Assembly (NCBI GenBank): GCA_023442465.1
Contig: JAEZZQ010000016.1
Span: forward strand, 62,001-126,000
Origin: Bacillota bacterium
GTDB lineage: Bacteria; Bacillota; Clostridia; Lachnospirales; Lachnospiraceae
Direction: 5' to 3'
Length of the DNA stretch: 64,000 nucleotides
The translations under genes and the position numbers were made by a program. The notes beneath the pieces are model-generated. The model did not search any database. It worked only from the letters and a program-made list of their open reading frames with translations, and was not told the DNA's origin. Below, piece after piece: positions 16,849 to 26,125 of the stretch (its first letter is position 1; each line of letters begins with the position of its first letter).

Positions 16849-18954
16849 ATGAAACTTAACACGAAAGCAAAAAAAGAAAGGAATGTCCAAACAAAACCGC
16901 CGGAAGGCAAAAAGAGAAAACGAGATTTTTTTCTCTCCATCAGAACAAAAATAACTTTTGTCCTCGTTATTTTTATCCTTTTATCTGTTTCGGTTAACTA
17001 CAATTATCTCAGTAACCTTTCAAAGGATACTTTAACGAGCTACACGGAAGCCACCTTGCTGGAAATCGTAGAAGCGCAGAATAATTATATCGAGCAGTCC
17101 ATCGAAAAATATAATTCTACGCTCACTTACCTGAACGGTTCAGAAAATTTCTATGTGTACAACACCAATCACGGCAAAAAGTATTACAAAGAAGTCCATG
17201 CCGCTTTGAACAAGTACATGACCCAGAATCCAACTCATGAAAGCATCAATTTCGTAGATGTGGAGACCTTGTCTCTTTTGGGGAGCACCGATACCGATAA
17301 GGAAGGCACCGATTATTCAGGCGAGGGATTTATCAATTACATAATGGAAAATCGTAAACCTGCGCAAAGCAACGTTTTCTTGGATGACGTTACGGGAGAA
17401 CCTCTTATTTCCATCGGAGTGCCCCAGGCCAGCCATATCGATGAGAATACTCTATCCGGAGTGATGTTTACCACTGTGAAAGCAGCTCTCCTCTCGGATA
17501 CCCTATCCGATATCAGAGTGTTCAATTCCGATACAAGCTACGCTTATCTGCTGGATACCAATGGGACTTATATTTATCATCCCGACAAGGAACTTATCGG
17601 CAAGCGTGCGGATACGCCTTTGATCAGTGAGCTTGTAGCCGACATCGGAAAAGGGACGATTCCCGAAGCCAAGGTAGTAACCGACAACTCTACGGGGCAG
17701 TATATCGCTTACAACATTTCCAATCTCAATCACTGGATTCTTTGTATTGCAGTTGATGAGGACTCTGTACTCGCTCCTATCGATGAGATGCGTCAAAGCT
17801 CGGTAAATATCAGCATTATCATCGTTATCATCATGTCGGTGCTGGGATACATCTTTGCCACTACGATCACGACTCCCATCAAGGTCATCACCAAGATCGT
17901 CCGCAAGACGGCAGACCTCGATATTTCTCAGGATGACTCCTATCATTATCTTTTGAAAAAGAAGGATGAGACGGGTTCTATGGGACGCGCCGTATCTAAG
18001 ATGCGCCAGGCTTTCAGCAATATGATGCACGATATTTCTTCCACTTCAGACATAATCAATACGAATTCATCGAGGCTGTTAGATATAGCGAATACGATGA
18101 ACGATAACGCCAGCACTACCTCCAGCGCAGCAGAACAGCTTTCTTCCAGCATGGAATCCACTGCGGAGAATACGGAATCCATCAGCAGGCAGATTCAGGC
18201 AATGGGCGGGAATACCGCTTCCATCAATGAAAAGGCGACGCAGGGAGTAGGTTTTTCGGATGAGATCATGAAACGTGCTATCGCCCTTCGCGAAAGTACT
18301 CTCGCAGCCACCGAAAAAACAAAGGCAATGTATGAAACGGTAAAAGCGGATACGCAGTCCGCCATCGACAGTTCCAAATCCGTTTCAAAAATCAACGAAA
18401 TGACTAAAACAATCATGGAAATTTCCAGTCAGACCAGTCTCCTCTCTTTAAATGCTTCCATTGAAGCTGCAAGGGCAGGCGAAGCAGGCAGAGGATTCTC
18501 TGTTGTAGCCAGTGAAATCGGGAAACTTGCGGACCAGTCCTCCAAGACAGTTACCAACATCACAGCTATAGTGGCCGAAGTCAATACCGCAATCGACAAG
18601 ATGACTTCCAGCTTGACAGCAACCTTGGATTTCCTGAACCGGACGGTACTTGCGGACTATCAAAGCTTCGTTACCGTCAGTGAACAGTATTCACAGGACG
18701 CCGGATTTATTAACCGAACGATGTCCGATATCGATTTGTCCATCGATGATTTGAATAATATGATGATAAAGATAGCCGATTCCATTCATCAGATCAATAT
18801 CGCTATCAACGAAACCACCCAGGGCGTCAGCGTAGTCGCTTCCAACAACGCCCAGGCAGCAGCTCTTACGGCAGACACTTATCATATGGTGGAGACAACG
18901 CTCGCACAATCGGACAAGCTGAAGGAAATGGTAAATAACTTTACCCTCGATTAG
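16849..18954 (+). CDS. Methyl-accepting chemotaxis protein with extracellular Cache domain
   Basis: Transmembrane chemoreceptor of 701 residues; the start is at MKLNTKAKK after an AGGGGG site. Layout: a very basic cytoplasmic leader, TM1 (about 34-52), an extracytoplasmic region of about 265 residues with dCache character (FVDVETLSLLG, TYIYHPDKELIG), TM2 (about 320-342), HAMP, and a long coiled-coil signalling domain. The hairpin tip EISSQTSLLSLNASIEAARAGEAGRGFSVV, given here only as its position (about 523-552), binds CheA/CheW. Methylation helices flank it. The ligand is unknown; Cache domains commonly bind amino acids or carboxylates. No flagellar or cheA genes are near, but a cheR gene lies at 45781-46557 and a PilZ gene follows at 19103. 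Confidence 0.95.
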   Translation: MKLNTKAKKERNVQTKPPEGKKRKRDFFLSIRTKITFVLVIFILLSVSVNYNYLSNLSKDTLTSYTEATLLEIVEAQNNYIEQSIEKYNSTLTYLNGSENFYVYNTNHGKKYYKEVHAALNKYMTQNPTHESINFVDVETLSLLGSTDTDKEGTDYSGEGFINYIMENRKPAQSNVFLDDVTGEPLISIGVPQASHIDENTLSGVMFTTVKAALLSDTLSDIRVFNSDTSYAYLLDTNGTYIYHPDKELIGKRADTPLISELVADIGKGTIPEAKVVTDNSTGQYIAYNISNLNHWILCIAVDEDSVLAPIDEMRQSSVNISIIIVIIMSVLGYIFATTITTPIKVITKIVRKTADLDISQDDSYHYLLKKKDETGSMGRAVSKMRQAFSNMMHDISSTSDIINTNSSRLLDIANTMNDNASTTSSAAEQLSSSMESTAENTESISRQIQAMGGNTASINEKATQGVGFSDEIMKRAIALRESTLAATEKTKAMYETVKADTQSAIDSSKSVSKINEMTKTIMEISSQTSLLSLNASIEAARAGEAGRGFSVVASEIGKLADQSSKTVTNITAIVAEVNTAIDKMTSSLTATLDFLNRTVLADYQSFVTVSEQYSQDAGFINRTMSDIDLSIDDLNNMMIKIADSIHQINIAINETTQGVSVVASNNAQAAALTADTYHMVETTLAQSDKLKEMVNNFTLD

Positions 18955-19004
18955 CAGACATATTAAGAATCAGAAATATTTTCAATTCGAACTTCATTGA
19001 TTTC

Positions 19005-19050
19005 AAAAAAGCACTTCACAGATGAAATATCATGTGAAGTGCTTTTTATT
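19005..19050. terminator. Bidirectional terminator between chemoreceptor and PilZ genes
   Basis: A 15-bp perfect stem, AAAAAGCACTTCACA with TGTGAAGTGCTTTTT, around a 12-base loop (19006-19047). It serves the converging plus and minus transcripts. Confidence 0.9.
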
Positions 19051-19102
19051 TTTCTTGATTTAAAACTAATTTATTTGTTCAATTATTTGCTTTATTTCAT
19101 TT

Positions 19103-19486
19103 TCAACACTCGCCTGATGCCTGTTCCATCGCATCCCATACTTCAATTCTAAATGCGTCGACCTCGGAAAGTCCCATAAATATTGCACCGTACTCGTATC
19201 TCTCTTCCTTCTTCTCCGCCCGGACAATTCTAAGAAGAACATGTATCACTTCCTTCGTCCAAATCATGATATGCGATTCATAGACAGAGTCCATTTCCAA
19301 CTCCTTCGTACAATGAAACCCCATTCCTGACCTGGAAATATCGAAAATATTAATAGTGACCATCTCATTCTCGCCGTCGTCTATCCTCTTCACAACAAGC
19401 TTCGAATTCAAATCCATACGCCTGCATTTTCTCAGTTTTTCAACACCCATGTCTTCTGTCTTTCTGCACCTGTATCTCTGGTACAT
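19103..19486 (-). CDS. PilZ-domain protein, probable c-di-GMP sensor
   Basis: A single PilZ domain of 127 residues with no membrane segment. The two binding elements are visible: LRKCRRMDL, a variant of the RxxxR arginine motif (about 19-27), and DISRSGMGF, the (D/N)xSxxG motif (about 49-57). Such proteins bind cyclic di-GMP and regulate motility, adhesion or secretion through partners. The start at 19486 has a GGGG purine tract close by; an alternative Met at 19450 lacks a good site. It has its own promoter overlapping the end of queA. Convergent with the chemoreceptor, so a motility link is plausible but not shown. Confidence 0.85.
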   Translation of the reverse strand: MYQRYRCRKTEDMGVEKLRKCRRMDLNSKLVVKRIDDGENEMVTINIFDISRSGMGFHCTKELEMDSVYESHIMIWTKEVIHVLLRIVRAEKKEERYEYGAIFMGLSEVDAFRIEVWDAMEQASGEC

Positions 19487-19506
19487 TTCCCCTTTCGTAA
19501 GAAAAC

Positions 19507-19536
19507 AATATAGTTATATTAGGCCTAAACTATATT
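19507..19536 (-). promoter_or_regulatory. Hairpin in the PilZ gene leader
   Basis: AATATAGTT (19507-19515) and AACTATATT (19528-19536) form a 9-bp stem in the 5' untranslated region of the PilZ gene, about 20 bases before the start codon. It may affect translation or be an operator. Confidence 0.4.
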
Positions 19537-19552
19537 ATGAATACATAGCTGA

Positions 19553-19581
19553 ATTATATAACAATATATTTATTTTGTAAA
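19553..19581 (-). promoter_or_regulatory. Promoter of PilZ gene
   Basis: On the minus strand TTTACA (19581-19576), 17 bases, TATAAT (19558-19553). The -35 box overlaps the last codons of queA. Confidence 0.6.
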
Positions 19582-20619
19582 GGAATCTGTGATGAACATT
19601 GCATCTCCAAAGCTGAAAAAACGGTATTTTTCCCTTATTGCTTCCTCATATGCCGCCAGTACATGCCCTTTTCCGGCAAGCGCCGATACGAGCATGACCA
19701 ATGTAGACTCCGGCAAATGGAAATTGGTGATCAGGCCGTCCAATATTTTAAAGCGGTATCCCGGATAAATAAATATCTCCGTATTGCCGCATCCCTCATG
19801 CAGTACACCGTTTTCATCCGCAGCGCTTTCTACCGTACGGCAACTGGTCGTCCCGATACAAATAACCCGTTTCCCGCCCCGCTTCGTATCGTTTATCGTA
19901 TCTGCCGCTTCCTTCGTTACCTGATAATATTCCGAATGCATATGGTGCTCCAATATATTATCCGCCTTTACCGGGCGAAACGTTCCCAAGCCTACATGTA
20001 AGGTTACATAGGCGATCTTCACACCCTTCTCTTCTATTTTACCAAGCAGCTCCTTCGTAAAATGAAGACCTGCCGTAGGTGCAGCCGCCGAACCTTCATA
20101 TTTGGCATATACGGTCTGGTAACGATTCTTGTCCTGAAGCTTATGAGTGATATAAGGAGGCAGGGGCATCTCTCCCAGCCGGTCTAATACTTCTTCGAAG
20201 ATACCTTCGTAGCGAAACCGGATCAGCCGATTGCCCTCCTCCACCACCTCTAAAACTTCTCCCGTCAAAATACCATCACCAAAGCTAATAACGGTTCCTG
20301 GTCTCGCCTTCTTGCCGGGCTTGACTAACGCTTCCCATATATCGTTTTCCCGCCTCTTTAAAAGCAATACTTCGATTGCCGCTCCGGTATCCGCCTTCGT
20401 TCCCAGCAGCCTGGCCGGAATTACCTTTGTATCGTTTAGCACAAGGCAATCTCCCGGCTCCAAATAATCAATAATATCCCGGAAAATCCGGTGCATCATC
20501 TCTCCCGTATCCTTATTCAGCATGAGAAGTCTGGAACCGGAACGATCCTCGAGCGGATCCTGTGCAATAAGCTCTTCAGGCAATTCAAAATAAAAATCAG
20601 ACTTTTTAAATTCTTCCAT
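19570..20619 (-). CDS. queA: tRNA preQ1(34) S-adenosylmethionine ribosyltransferase-isomerase
   Basis: Makes epoxyqueuosine in tRNA by transferring and rearranging the ribosyl group of S-adenosylmethionine onto 7-aminomethyl-7-deazaguanine. Its 349 residues are the usual length. Family segments are visible: FDFELPEELIAQ-type start (FYFELPEELIAQDP), RLLGTK, PYITH, TVYAK-EGSAAAPTAGLHF (about 165-182) and HLPESTLVMLVSALAG near the end. No other queuosine gene is in the window. It lies on the minus strand 40 bases downstream of the M18 aminopeptidase; the ribosome site is weak (GAAAGAAAG, then GTGAAGCG). Confidence 0.96.
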   Translation of the reverse strand: MEEFKKSDFYFELPEELIAQDPLEDRSGSRLLMLNKDTGEMMHRIFRDIIDYLEPGDCLVLNDTKVIPARLLGTKADTGAAIEVLLLKRRENDIWEALVKPGKKARPGTVISFGDGILTGEVLEVVEEGNRLIRFRYEGIFEEVLDRLGEMPLPPYITHKLQDKNRYQTVYAKYEGSAAAPTAGLHFTKELLGKIEEKGVKIAYVTLHVGLGTFRPVKADNILEHHMHSEYYQVTKEAADTINDTKRGGKRVICIGTTSCRTVESAADENGVLHEGCGNTEIFIYPGYRFKILDGLITNFHLPESTLVMLVSALAGKGHVLAAYEEAIREKYRFFSFGDAMFITDSFTK

Positions 20620-20659
20620 AACGCTTCACATATCTTTCTTTCATATCCACTTGTCTCGT

Positions 20660-22093
20660 TTACAAGGACGCATTGTTCAAAAATGCTACATATCCCCGTT
20701 TCGCTTCATATACATCCGCCTTGCTGGTAGCCTCCCAGGGCGCGTGCATATTCATTACAGCCACCCCGCTGTCAATAACATTCATGCCGTACAAAGCGAG
20801 GATATAAGCGATAGTTCCGCCGCCGCCAACATCCACTTTTCCCAGCTCTGCCGTCTGGAAATGTATCTTTTCCTTATCGAAAATCGCTCTGATATGTCCC
20901 ATATATTCCGCATTCGCATCGTTGGAGCCGGACTTTCCGCGGGAACCGGTAAACTTATTGAATACCATTCCATTTCCCAGATATGCCACATTCTTCTTAT
21001 CGAAACAGGAAGCAAACGCCGGGTCAAAGGCACTGCTCACATCAGAAGACAACATGCAGGAGGAAGCCAGACATCTTCTCACCTTAAGCTCGCTGTAATC
21101 TCCTGCCAGATCCATCACTTCCGCAACCGCATTTTCGAAGAACTTAGACTGCATGCCCGTAGCTCCCACGCTGCCTATCTCTTCCTTATCCACTAAAATA
21201 CAGCAGGCAGTCCTCTCTGTCTCCTTTATCTCAAGCATAGCCTTCAAAGAAGAGAACGCGCAGATCCTGTCATCCTGCCCATAGGCCAGAATCATACTTC
21301 TATCAAAGCCTGCTTCCCTCGCCTTTCCGGCAGGAACGACCTCCAGCTCCGCAGAGATAAAATCCTCTTCCTCTATATCATAGTTTTCTTTCAAAATAGC
21401 AAGGATACCTTTCTTCACTGCATCCTTACCATCCTTTCCTTTATTCTTTTCCCCTTTTTTCTCTATTACAAGAGGTTTATTTCCCACAATAATATCCAAA
21501 GCCTCTCCTTCAATGACCTTGGATGCCTTCTTTTCAAGCTGTTCCGCCGCCAGATGAATGAGCAGGTCCGACACAAAAAATACCGGATCATCCTCATTTT
21601 CTCCCAAATTAATCTCAACCGTCGTTCCATCCTTCTTAATTACCACACCGTGAATAGAAAGCGGAATCGTCACCCACTGATACTTCTTCACCCCGCCATA
21701 ATAATGCGTATCCAGGTAAGCGAATCCTCCGTCCTCATATACCGGATTCTGCTTAATATCGAGCCTTGGAGAGTCCAAATGTGCCCCAAGGATATTCATT
21801 CCCTCGGCCATCGGTTTTTTTCCTATCTGAAACATAACAATAGACTTATTCATCCAAACGGAATAAACCTTATCGCCTTCCTTCAGCACTTTGTTCTTCT
21901 TGATCAGAGACTGAAGCTCCTGATACCCTTCCTTCTCAATCCTATTGACAATAGTATCGATGCACTCTCTCTCTGTCTTCCCATTATCCAAAAAGTCCAT
22001 ATACTCCTTTGCATGCTCCTCAAGCTCTATAAGCTGCTCGGCACTATATGTCGCCCAAATATTTTTATTCTCCATAACCAATCCCGGCCGCAT
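20660..22093 (-). CDS. M18 family aminopeptidase
   Basis: A zinc metalloexopeptidase of 477 residues, cytoplasmic, removing N-terminal (often acidic or neutral) residues from peptides. Metal-binding segments of the M18 family are clear: GAHLDSPRLDIK (His and Asp ligands), DKEEIGSVGATGMQS (Glu ligands) and the C-terminal NMHAPWEATSKADVYEAKR (His). A 5' GGAG site precedes the ATG at 22093; a second Met at 22075 (MENKN) would match the usual start of relatives but has a poor site. The start codon at 22093 lies inside a perfect 16-bp palindrome (22086-22101). The gene is downstream of pheT and probably co-transcribed with pheST. Confidence 0.92.
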   Translation of the reverse strand: MRPGLVMENKNIWATYSAEQLIELEEHAKEYMDFLDNGKTERECIDTIVNRIEKEGYQELQSLIKKNKVLKEGDKVYSVWMNKSIVMFQIGKKPMAEGMNILGAHLDSPRLDIKQNPVYEDGGFAYLDTHYYGGVKKYQWVTIPLSIHGVVIKKDGTTVEINLGENEDDPVFFVSDLLIHLAAEQLEKKASKVIEGEALDIIVGNKPLVIEKKGEKNKGKDGKDAVKKGILAILKENYDIEEEDFISAELEVVPAGKAREAGFDRSMILAYGQDDRICAFSSLKAMLEIKETERTACCILVDKEEIGSVGATGMQSKFFENAVAEVMDLAGDYSELKVRRCLASSCMLSSDVSSAFDPAFASCFDKKNVAYLGNGMVFNKFTGSRGKSGSNDANAEYMGHIRAIFDKEKIHFQTAELGKVDVGGGGTIAYILALYGMNVIDSGVAVMNMHAPWEATSKADVYEAKRGYVAFLNNASL

Positions 22094-22101
22094 ATGCGGC
22101 C
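22086..22101 (-). promoter_or_regulatory. 16-bp palindrome enclosing the M18 start codon
   Basis: GGCCGCATATGCGGCC is a perfect palindrome around the start codon of the aminopeptidase gene. In RNA it could pair with itself only in a tight hairpin or between transcripts; as DNA it could be a protein or methylation site. Confidence 0.35.
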
Positions 22102-22122
22102 TCTCCTTTCCTTTTTTCGCTT

Positions 22123-24543
22123 CTACTGGCGCAGCTCTATTCCCATGCTCTCCAGTCCGTTCAATATCTTCTTCATAGCTGAAGCAACATCGTTCTCCTC
22201 CAACGTTTTATCCTTCGCCCTGAACGTAATAGAATAAGCTACTGACTTATAGCCCTCTTTGATCTGCGCCCCTTCATAAATATCGAACAGATTATAAGCC
22301 TCCAGAAGATTTCCTCCGCGCTGTTCGATCATCGTTTCTATCTGGCCCACGAGAATATTCTTAGGTACCACCATACTAATATCGCGGGATACCGCAGGAT
22401 ACTTCGCAATACCCTCATATTTTCTGTCAAAGGTAGCAAAAGGCTCTATCTGCGGCATATCCAGAACAGCGATATACACCTTCGTTCCTATATCGTAGTT
22501 ATCACATACCTCAGGATGTACCTCACCCAGATAGCCAACCAATGTGCCCTCATATACGATTCCCGCTTGACGTCCCGGATGAAGGAAGGGCTTTCCCGCC
22601 TCCGGGTCGTAGGAAGGCTTCTTCCTCAGACCGATGCTGTCAAAAAACTCCTCTATGACACCCTTCATCGTGAAGAAATCTCCCTCACCGTACATACCAA
22701 ACGTAAACTGCATTCTCTCATCAGGCAGCTCCGTAAGCGGCAATGCCTTGGGAATATAAATATTTCCAAGCTCATACAACCTTACATCTTTATTTCTTCT
22801 ATTGTAATTCGTAGAAAGGCTCGTTAGCATTCCATTAAGAGAAATCGTCCTCATAATGGAGAAATCTTCTCCCAACGGATTCGCTATCGTAATCGCTTTC
22901 CTCAAATCGCTGTCCGGAGGAAGCAGCAATTTATCGAATACCTTCGGGCTTTCGAAAGAATAGCACATTCCCTGAGAGAATCCACAAAACTGTGCAATAT
23001 CTCTCGCTTTCTGCTCGATTCGCAGTTTGAAGGGAAGCTTTCCCGTCGTCGCTTCACCGCTTGGAAGCGATACCGGTATCTTATCATATCCGTAGAATCT
23101 AGCCACTTCCTCCGCCACATCCGCTGCACACTCAATATCCTGACGGAAGGACGGCACTACCAGCATATCCGTTTCCTTCTCATATTTAAGCTCTAACATC
23201 TCAAAGATGCGAAGCATTTCTTCTTTTGAAATATCAGTTCCTAAAAGCTTATTGATCTTCTCCGGATCGAAATGTATCTGAACGTCTTCTTTCATAGGAA
23301 CGCAAACGTCTACCATTCCGCTTACTACTTCTCCGCAGCCCAGCTCTTGTATTAATTGGCAGGCTCTATTGATTGCTGCCTCCGCATTATGAGGGTCCAA
23401 ACCCTTTTCGAACTTGCCGGAAGCATCGGTGCGAAGCCCGATTCTCTTAGCTGATTTACGGATATTCGTGCCGTTGAAGGTTGCTGCCTCGAACAAAACG
23501 GTCTTTACCTCATCCGTAATCTTAGAATTCTCGCCGCCCATGATTCCTGCAATGCCGATTTCCTTTTCGGCGTCGCATATCATAAGCATTTCTTTGTCCA
23601 GCTTTCTCACCTGACCGTCCAAGGTCTGGAACTCATCCCCGTCCTTCGCACGGCGAACTATGATTTTATGACCCGCTATCGTATCCAAATCGAAGGCGTG
23701 CATCGGCTGTCCATATTCCTCCATTACGTAGTTAGTTATGTCAACCAGATTGTTGATCGGACGGATACCGCTGGCCGCCAGACGTCTCTGCATCCATTTA
23801 GGAGAAGGTCCTATTTTAATATTGGTACATACTCTCGCAATATATCTGGAGCACAAATCCGGATCCTTTACATCCACAGAAATATAGCTTTCCACTCTTT
23901 CATCATTTTCCTTCACTTCGACTGCCGGAACGACAAAAGGCTTTCTAAAAGTTGCCGCCGCCTCGCGCGCGATGCCCAGCACACTATAGCAGTCCACGCG
24001 GTTGGAAGTAATCTCGTATTCAAATACCGTGTCCCTGAGGCCCAAAGCTTCTACTGCATCGGAACCTACCTCCACATCGTTTCCGAAAATATAAATACCG
24101 TGTTCGGGTGCCTCCGGATACATTTCCCTCGTAGTTCCCAGCTCCTCGATAGAGCACATCATACCGTAAGAGGGAACGCCGCGAAGCTTGCCTGCCTTGA
24201 TTTCAATCCCATTTTCAGGAAGCGGACCGCCGTCATGCCCTCCCGCCACTTTACCTCCATCTAATACAACCGGTACTTTATCTCCTTCTTTGACATTAGG
24301 CGCGCCCGTAACGATCTGTATCACTTCACTCCCTACGTTTACCTGACATACGATCAGTTTATCCGCATCAGGATGCCTCTCTATCTTTTCAATTTGACCT
24401 ACTACTATTTTCTCCAGATTCTTATCCAATCTTTCATAGCCTTCCACCTTCGTTCCCGACAGTGTCATCGCATCGCAATATTCCTGATCGGTACATTCCA
24501 ATTCCGGTACATATGCTTTGATCCATGATAATGCTGTGTTCAT
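22123..24543 (-). CDS. pheT: Phenylalanyl-tRNA synthetase beta subunit
   Basis: The large subunit of the alpha2-beta2 PheRS, 806 residues, the usual length. Domains in order: EMAP/OB-type tRNA-binding domain (about 40-150; VGQIEKIERHPDADKLIVCQV), B3/B4 editing domain (about 210-385), B5 (about 400-470), the catalytic-like core (about 490-690) and the C-terminal anticodon-binding FDX-ACB fold (about 710-805; KYPAVSRDISMVV). AAGGAGA precedes the ATG, 61 bases after the pheS stop. Expression is set by the T-box leader upstream of pheS. Confidence 0.97.
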   Translation of the reverse strand: MNTALSWIKAYVPELECTDQEYCDAMTLSGTKVEGYERLDKNLEKIVVGQIEKIERHPDADKLIVCQVNVGSEVIQIVTGAPNVKEGDKVPVVLDGGKVAGGHDGGPLPENGIEIKAGKLRGVPSYGMMCSIEELGTTREMYPEAPEHGIYIFGNDVEVGSDAVEALGLRDTVFEYEITSNRVDCYSVLGIAREAAATFRKPFVVPAVEVKENDERVESYISVDVKDPDLCSRYIARVCTNIKIGPSPKWMQRRLAASGIRPINNLVDITNYVMEEYGQPMHAFDLDTIAGHKIIVRRAKDGDEFQTLDGQVRKLDKEMLMICDAEKEIGIAGIMGGENSKITDEVKTVLFEAATFNGTNIRKSAKRIGLRTDASGKFEKGLDPHNAEAAINRACQLIQELGCGEVVSGMVDVCVPMKEDVQIHFDPEKINKLLGTDISKEEMLRIFEMLELKYEKETDMLVVPSFRQDIECAADVAEEVARFYGYDKIPVSLPSGEATTGKLPFKLRIEQKARDIAQFCGFSQGMCYSFESPKVFDKLLLPPDSDLRKAITIANPLGEDFSIMRTISLNGMLTSLSTNYNRRNKDVRLYELGNIYIPKALPLTELPDERMQFTFGMYGEGDFFTMKGVIEEFFDSIGLRKKPSYDPEAGKPFLHPGRQAGIVYEGTLVGYLGEVHPEVCDNYDIGTKVYIAVLDMPQIEPFATFDRKYEGIAKYPAVSRDISMVVPKNILVGQIETMIEQRGGNLLEAYNLFDIYEGAQIKEGYKSVAYSITFRAKDKTLEENDVASAMKKILNGLESMGIELRQ

Positions 24544-24604
24544 CTTCTATTCTCCTTCATTCTACACACGTATGCCATTTTTTCTGATTTTTTAAAAGCG
24601 GACG

Positions 24605-25624
24605 TTAAAATTGTTTCAGGAAACGAATATCGTTCTCATAAAGCAGACGCATGTCATCGATTTCATATTTCAAAAGTGCAATACGCTCCAAGCCTATGCC
24701 GAAAGCAAAGCCGGTATATTTCTCGGGGTCGATGCCGCTCATCTGCAGCACATGAGGATGTACCATCCCACAGCCCAATATTTCAATCCAGCCGGAGCCT
24801 TTACAGAACCGGCAGCCTTTGCCGCCGCATTTATAGCAGGAAACATCCATTTCCGCGCTGGGTTCCGTAAATTGAAAATGATGGGGTCTGAATTTTACCT
24901 CGGTGCTCTCTCCGAACAACTCCTTTGCAAACACTGCAAGCGTTCCCTTCAAATCAGCGAACGTAATATTCTTATCGATGACCAAGCCTTCAATCTGGTG
25001 GAAGGACGGAGAATGGGTGGCATCCACTTCATCGGAGCGGAACACTCTTCCCGGAGCCAGCATACGAATAGGCAGATGTCCTTTTTCCATCTCATGTACC
25101 TGAGTGGGGGAAGTCTGTGATCTTAATAGAATATCTCCTGTGATATAGAAGGTATCCTGTTCATCCTTCGCCGGATGTCCTTCGGGGATGTTCAGCGCCT
25201 CGAAATTATAGTAATCCTTTTCAATTTCCGGTCCTTCCACAACCTCATATCCCATGCCTACGAAGATTCTTTCCACTTCCTCCAACGCTATCGTATTGGG
25301 ATGGCGATGCCCCATAGTATTCTTCCCGGCAGGAAGAGTCACGTCGATGACCTCTGCTTTCATTTTGGATTCCCGCAGGGCACGTTCCATTTTCACTCTG
25401 CATTCTTCCAATACTTTTTCTATCTCTTCTCTCGTCTCGTTGACGAACTGTCCCACCTTGGGCCTGTCTTCCGGTGCGACATCCTTCATACTTTTCAAGA
25501 CTGCCGTGAGTTCTCCTTTTTTCCCCAGGTAGTTTACACGAATCTCATTCAATTTCTCAAGCGCATCGCTGGCTTCTATCTGTCTGATGGCTTCTGCTTT
25601 GATCTGATCTAATCTTTCTTTCAT
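24605..25624 (-). CDS. pheS: Phenylalanyl-tRNA synthetase alpha subunit
   Basis: Catalytic subunit of PheRS, 339 residues, a class II synthetase fold. It begins with a helical coiled-coil arm (about 1-85) that contacts tRNA. Motif 2 and surrounding segments are visible: HPNTIALEEVERIF, RSQTSPTQVHEME, GRVFRSDEVDATHSPSFHQIEG, and motif 3 GFAFGIGLERIALLKY near the C-terminus. AAAGG lies before the ATG. First gene of pheS-pheT(-M18), behind a Phe-type T-box at 25678-25992. Confidence 0.98.
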   Translation of the reverse strand: MKERLDQIKAEAIRQIEASDALEKLNEIRVNYLGKKGELTAVLKSMKDVAPEDRPKVGQFVNETREEIEKVLEECRVKMERALRESKMKAEVIDVTLPAGKNTMGHRHPNTIALEEVERIFVGMGYEVVEGPEIEKDYYNFEALNIPEGHPAKDEQDTFYITGDILLRSQTSPTQVHEMEKGHLPIRMLAPGRVFRSDEVDATHSPSFHQIEGLVIDKNITFADLKGTLAVFAKELFGESTEVKFRPHHFQFTEPSAEMDVSCYKCGGKGCRFCKGSGWIEILGCGMVHPHVLQMSGIDPEKYTGFAFGIGLERIALLKYEIDDMRLLYENDIRFLKQF

Positions 25625-25677
25625 TGCTTTTCCTTTCTTTTAGCTGTCAGGGAATCGAATTACTTTCCTATTACATC

Positions 25678-25713
25678 AAAAAATCCCTGACACTACTCTC
25701 ATAATGTCAGGGA
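25678..25713 (-). terminator. Regulated terminator of the pheST T-box
   Basis: TCCCTGACA (25684-25692) pairs with TGTCAGGGA (25705-25713), 9 bp, followed on the minus strand by TTTTTT. Confidence 0.9.
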
Positions 25714-25992
25714 CGAAATTTATTCCGCGGTACCACCCGAATTCCTGTTAGATAACAGACTCTCTTCTCACGTAACGTGTGACATACGTCCTACACTAAT
25801 TCACGCTTCTCAAAAATATAAAACAGCTAAGCGATATGTTTTCATGCAGGATGCTCCGGCGGGAATCTCAAGCGACATTTGAACTGGGGGAAGCTTTCAG
25901 CCGGTGACTTCCTCTCTCTGACAGAAAATGTAACTCTACTAACGCCTTCATAGCATTTCTTGTTATATATTTATCTTATAACACTCTAACTG
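25678..25992 (-). ncRNA. T-box leader (tRNA-Phe sensing) of pheST
   Basis: Read on the minus strand, the T-box sequence GGGTGGTACCGCG (25738-25726) is followed by a terminator hairpin (25684-25713) and six T. Further upstream lie the AGAGAG-containing stem I region (25918-25911) and a GGCTGAAAGCTTCC segment. A candidate specifier TTC is at 25883-25881, in AGTTCAAA, matching Phe. Uncharged tRNA-Phe would stabilise the antiterminator and raise pheST expression. The specifier is assigned by eye; another TTC at about 25866-25864 is possible. Confidence 0.93.
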
Positions 25993-25998
25993 ATTCCC

Positions 25999-26027
25999 AT
26001 TGTAGAGAATCTTTTTTAAAATGTCAA
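25999..26027 (-). promoter_or_regulatory. Sigma-A promoter of the pheST transcript
   Basis: On the minus strand TTGACA (26027-26022), 17 bases, TACAAT (26004-25999). The predicted start near 25992 matches the 5' end of the T-box leader. Confidence 0.8.
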
Positions 26028-26065
26028 GCCTCTTCTTGTCACACATATGTGCTAAATGCTGCCTT

Positions 26066-26101
26066 GTTACTGTTCATACTGAGAACGGAGTGAACAGTAA
26101 C
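26066..26101 (-). repeat. Repeat family A, internally deleted copy A2 (36 bp)
   Basis: Read on the minus strand it starts like the other copies (GTTACTGTTCACTCCGTTC) and then jumps to the terminal TGAACAGTAAC; about 97 bases are missing. It is flanked by exact direct repeats GCTGCCTT (26058-26065 and 26102-26109; the next base, G, also matches), a target-site duplication. It fills much of the gap between the pheST promoter and yihY. Confidence 0.8.
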
Positions 26102-26125
26102 GCTGCCTTGCCTTATTTCTACGCA

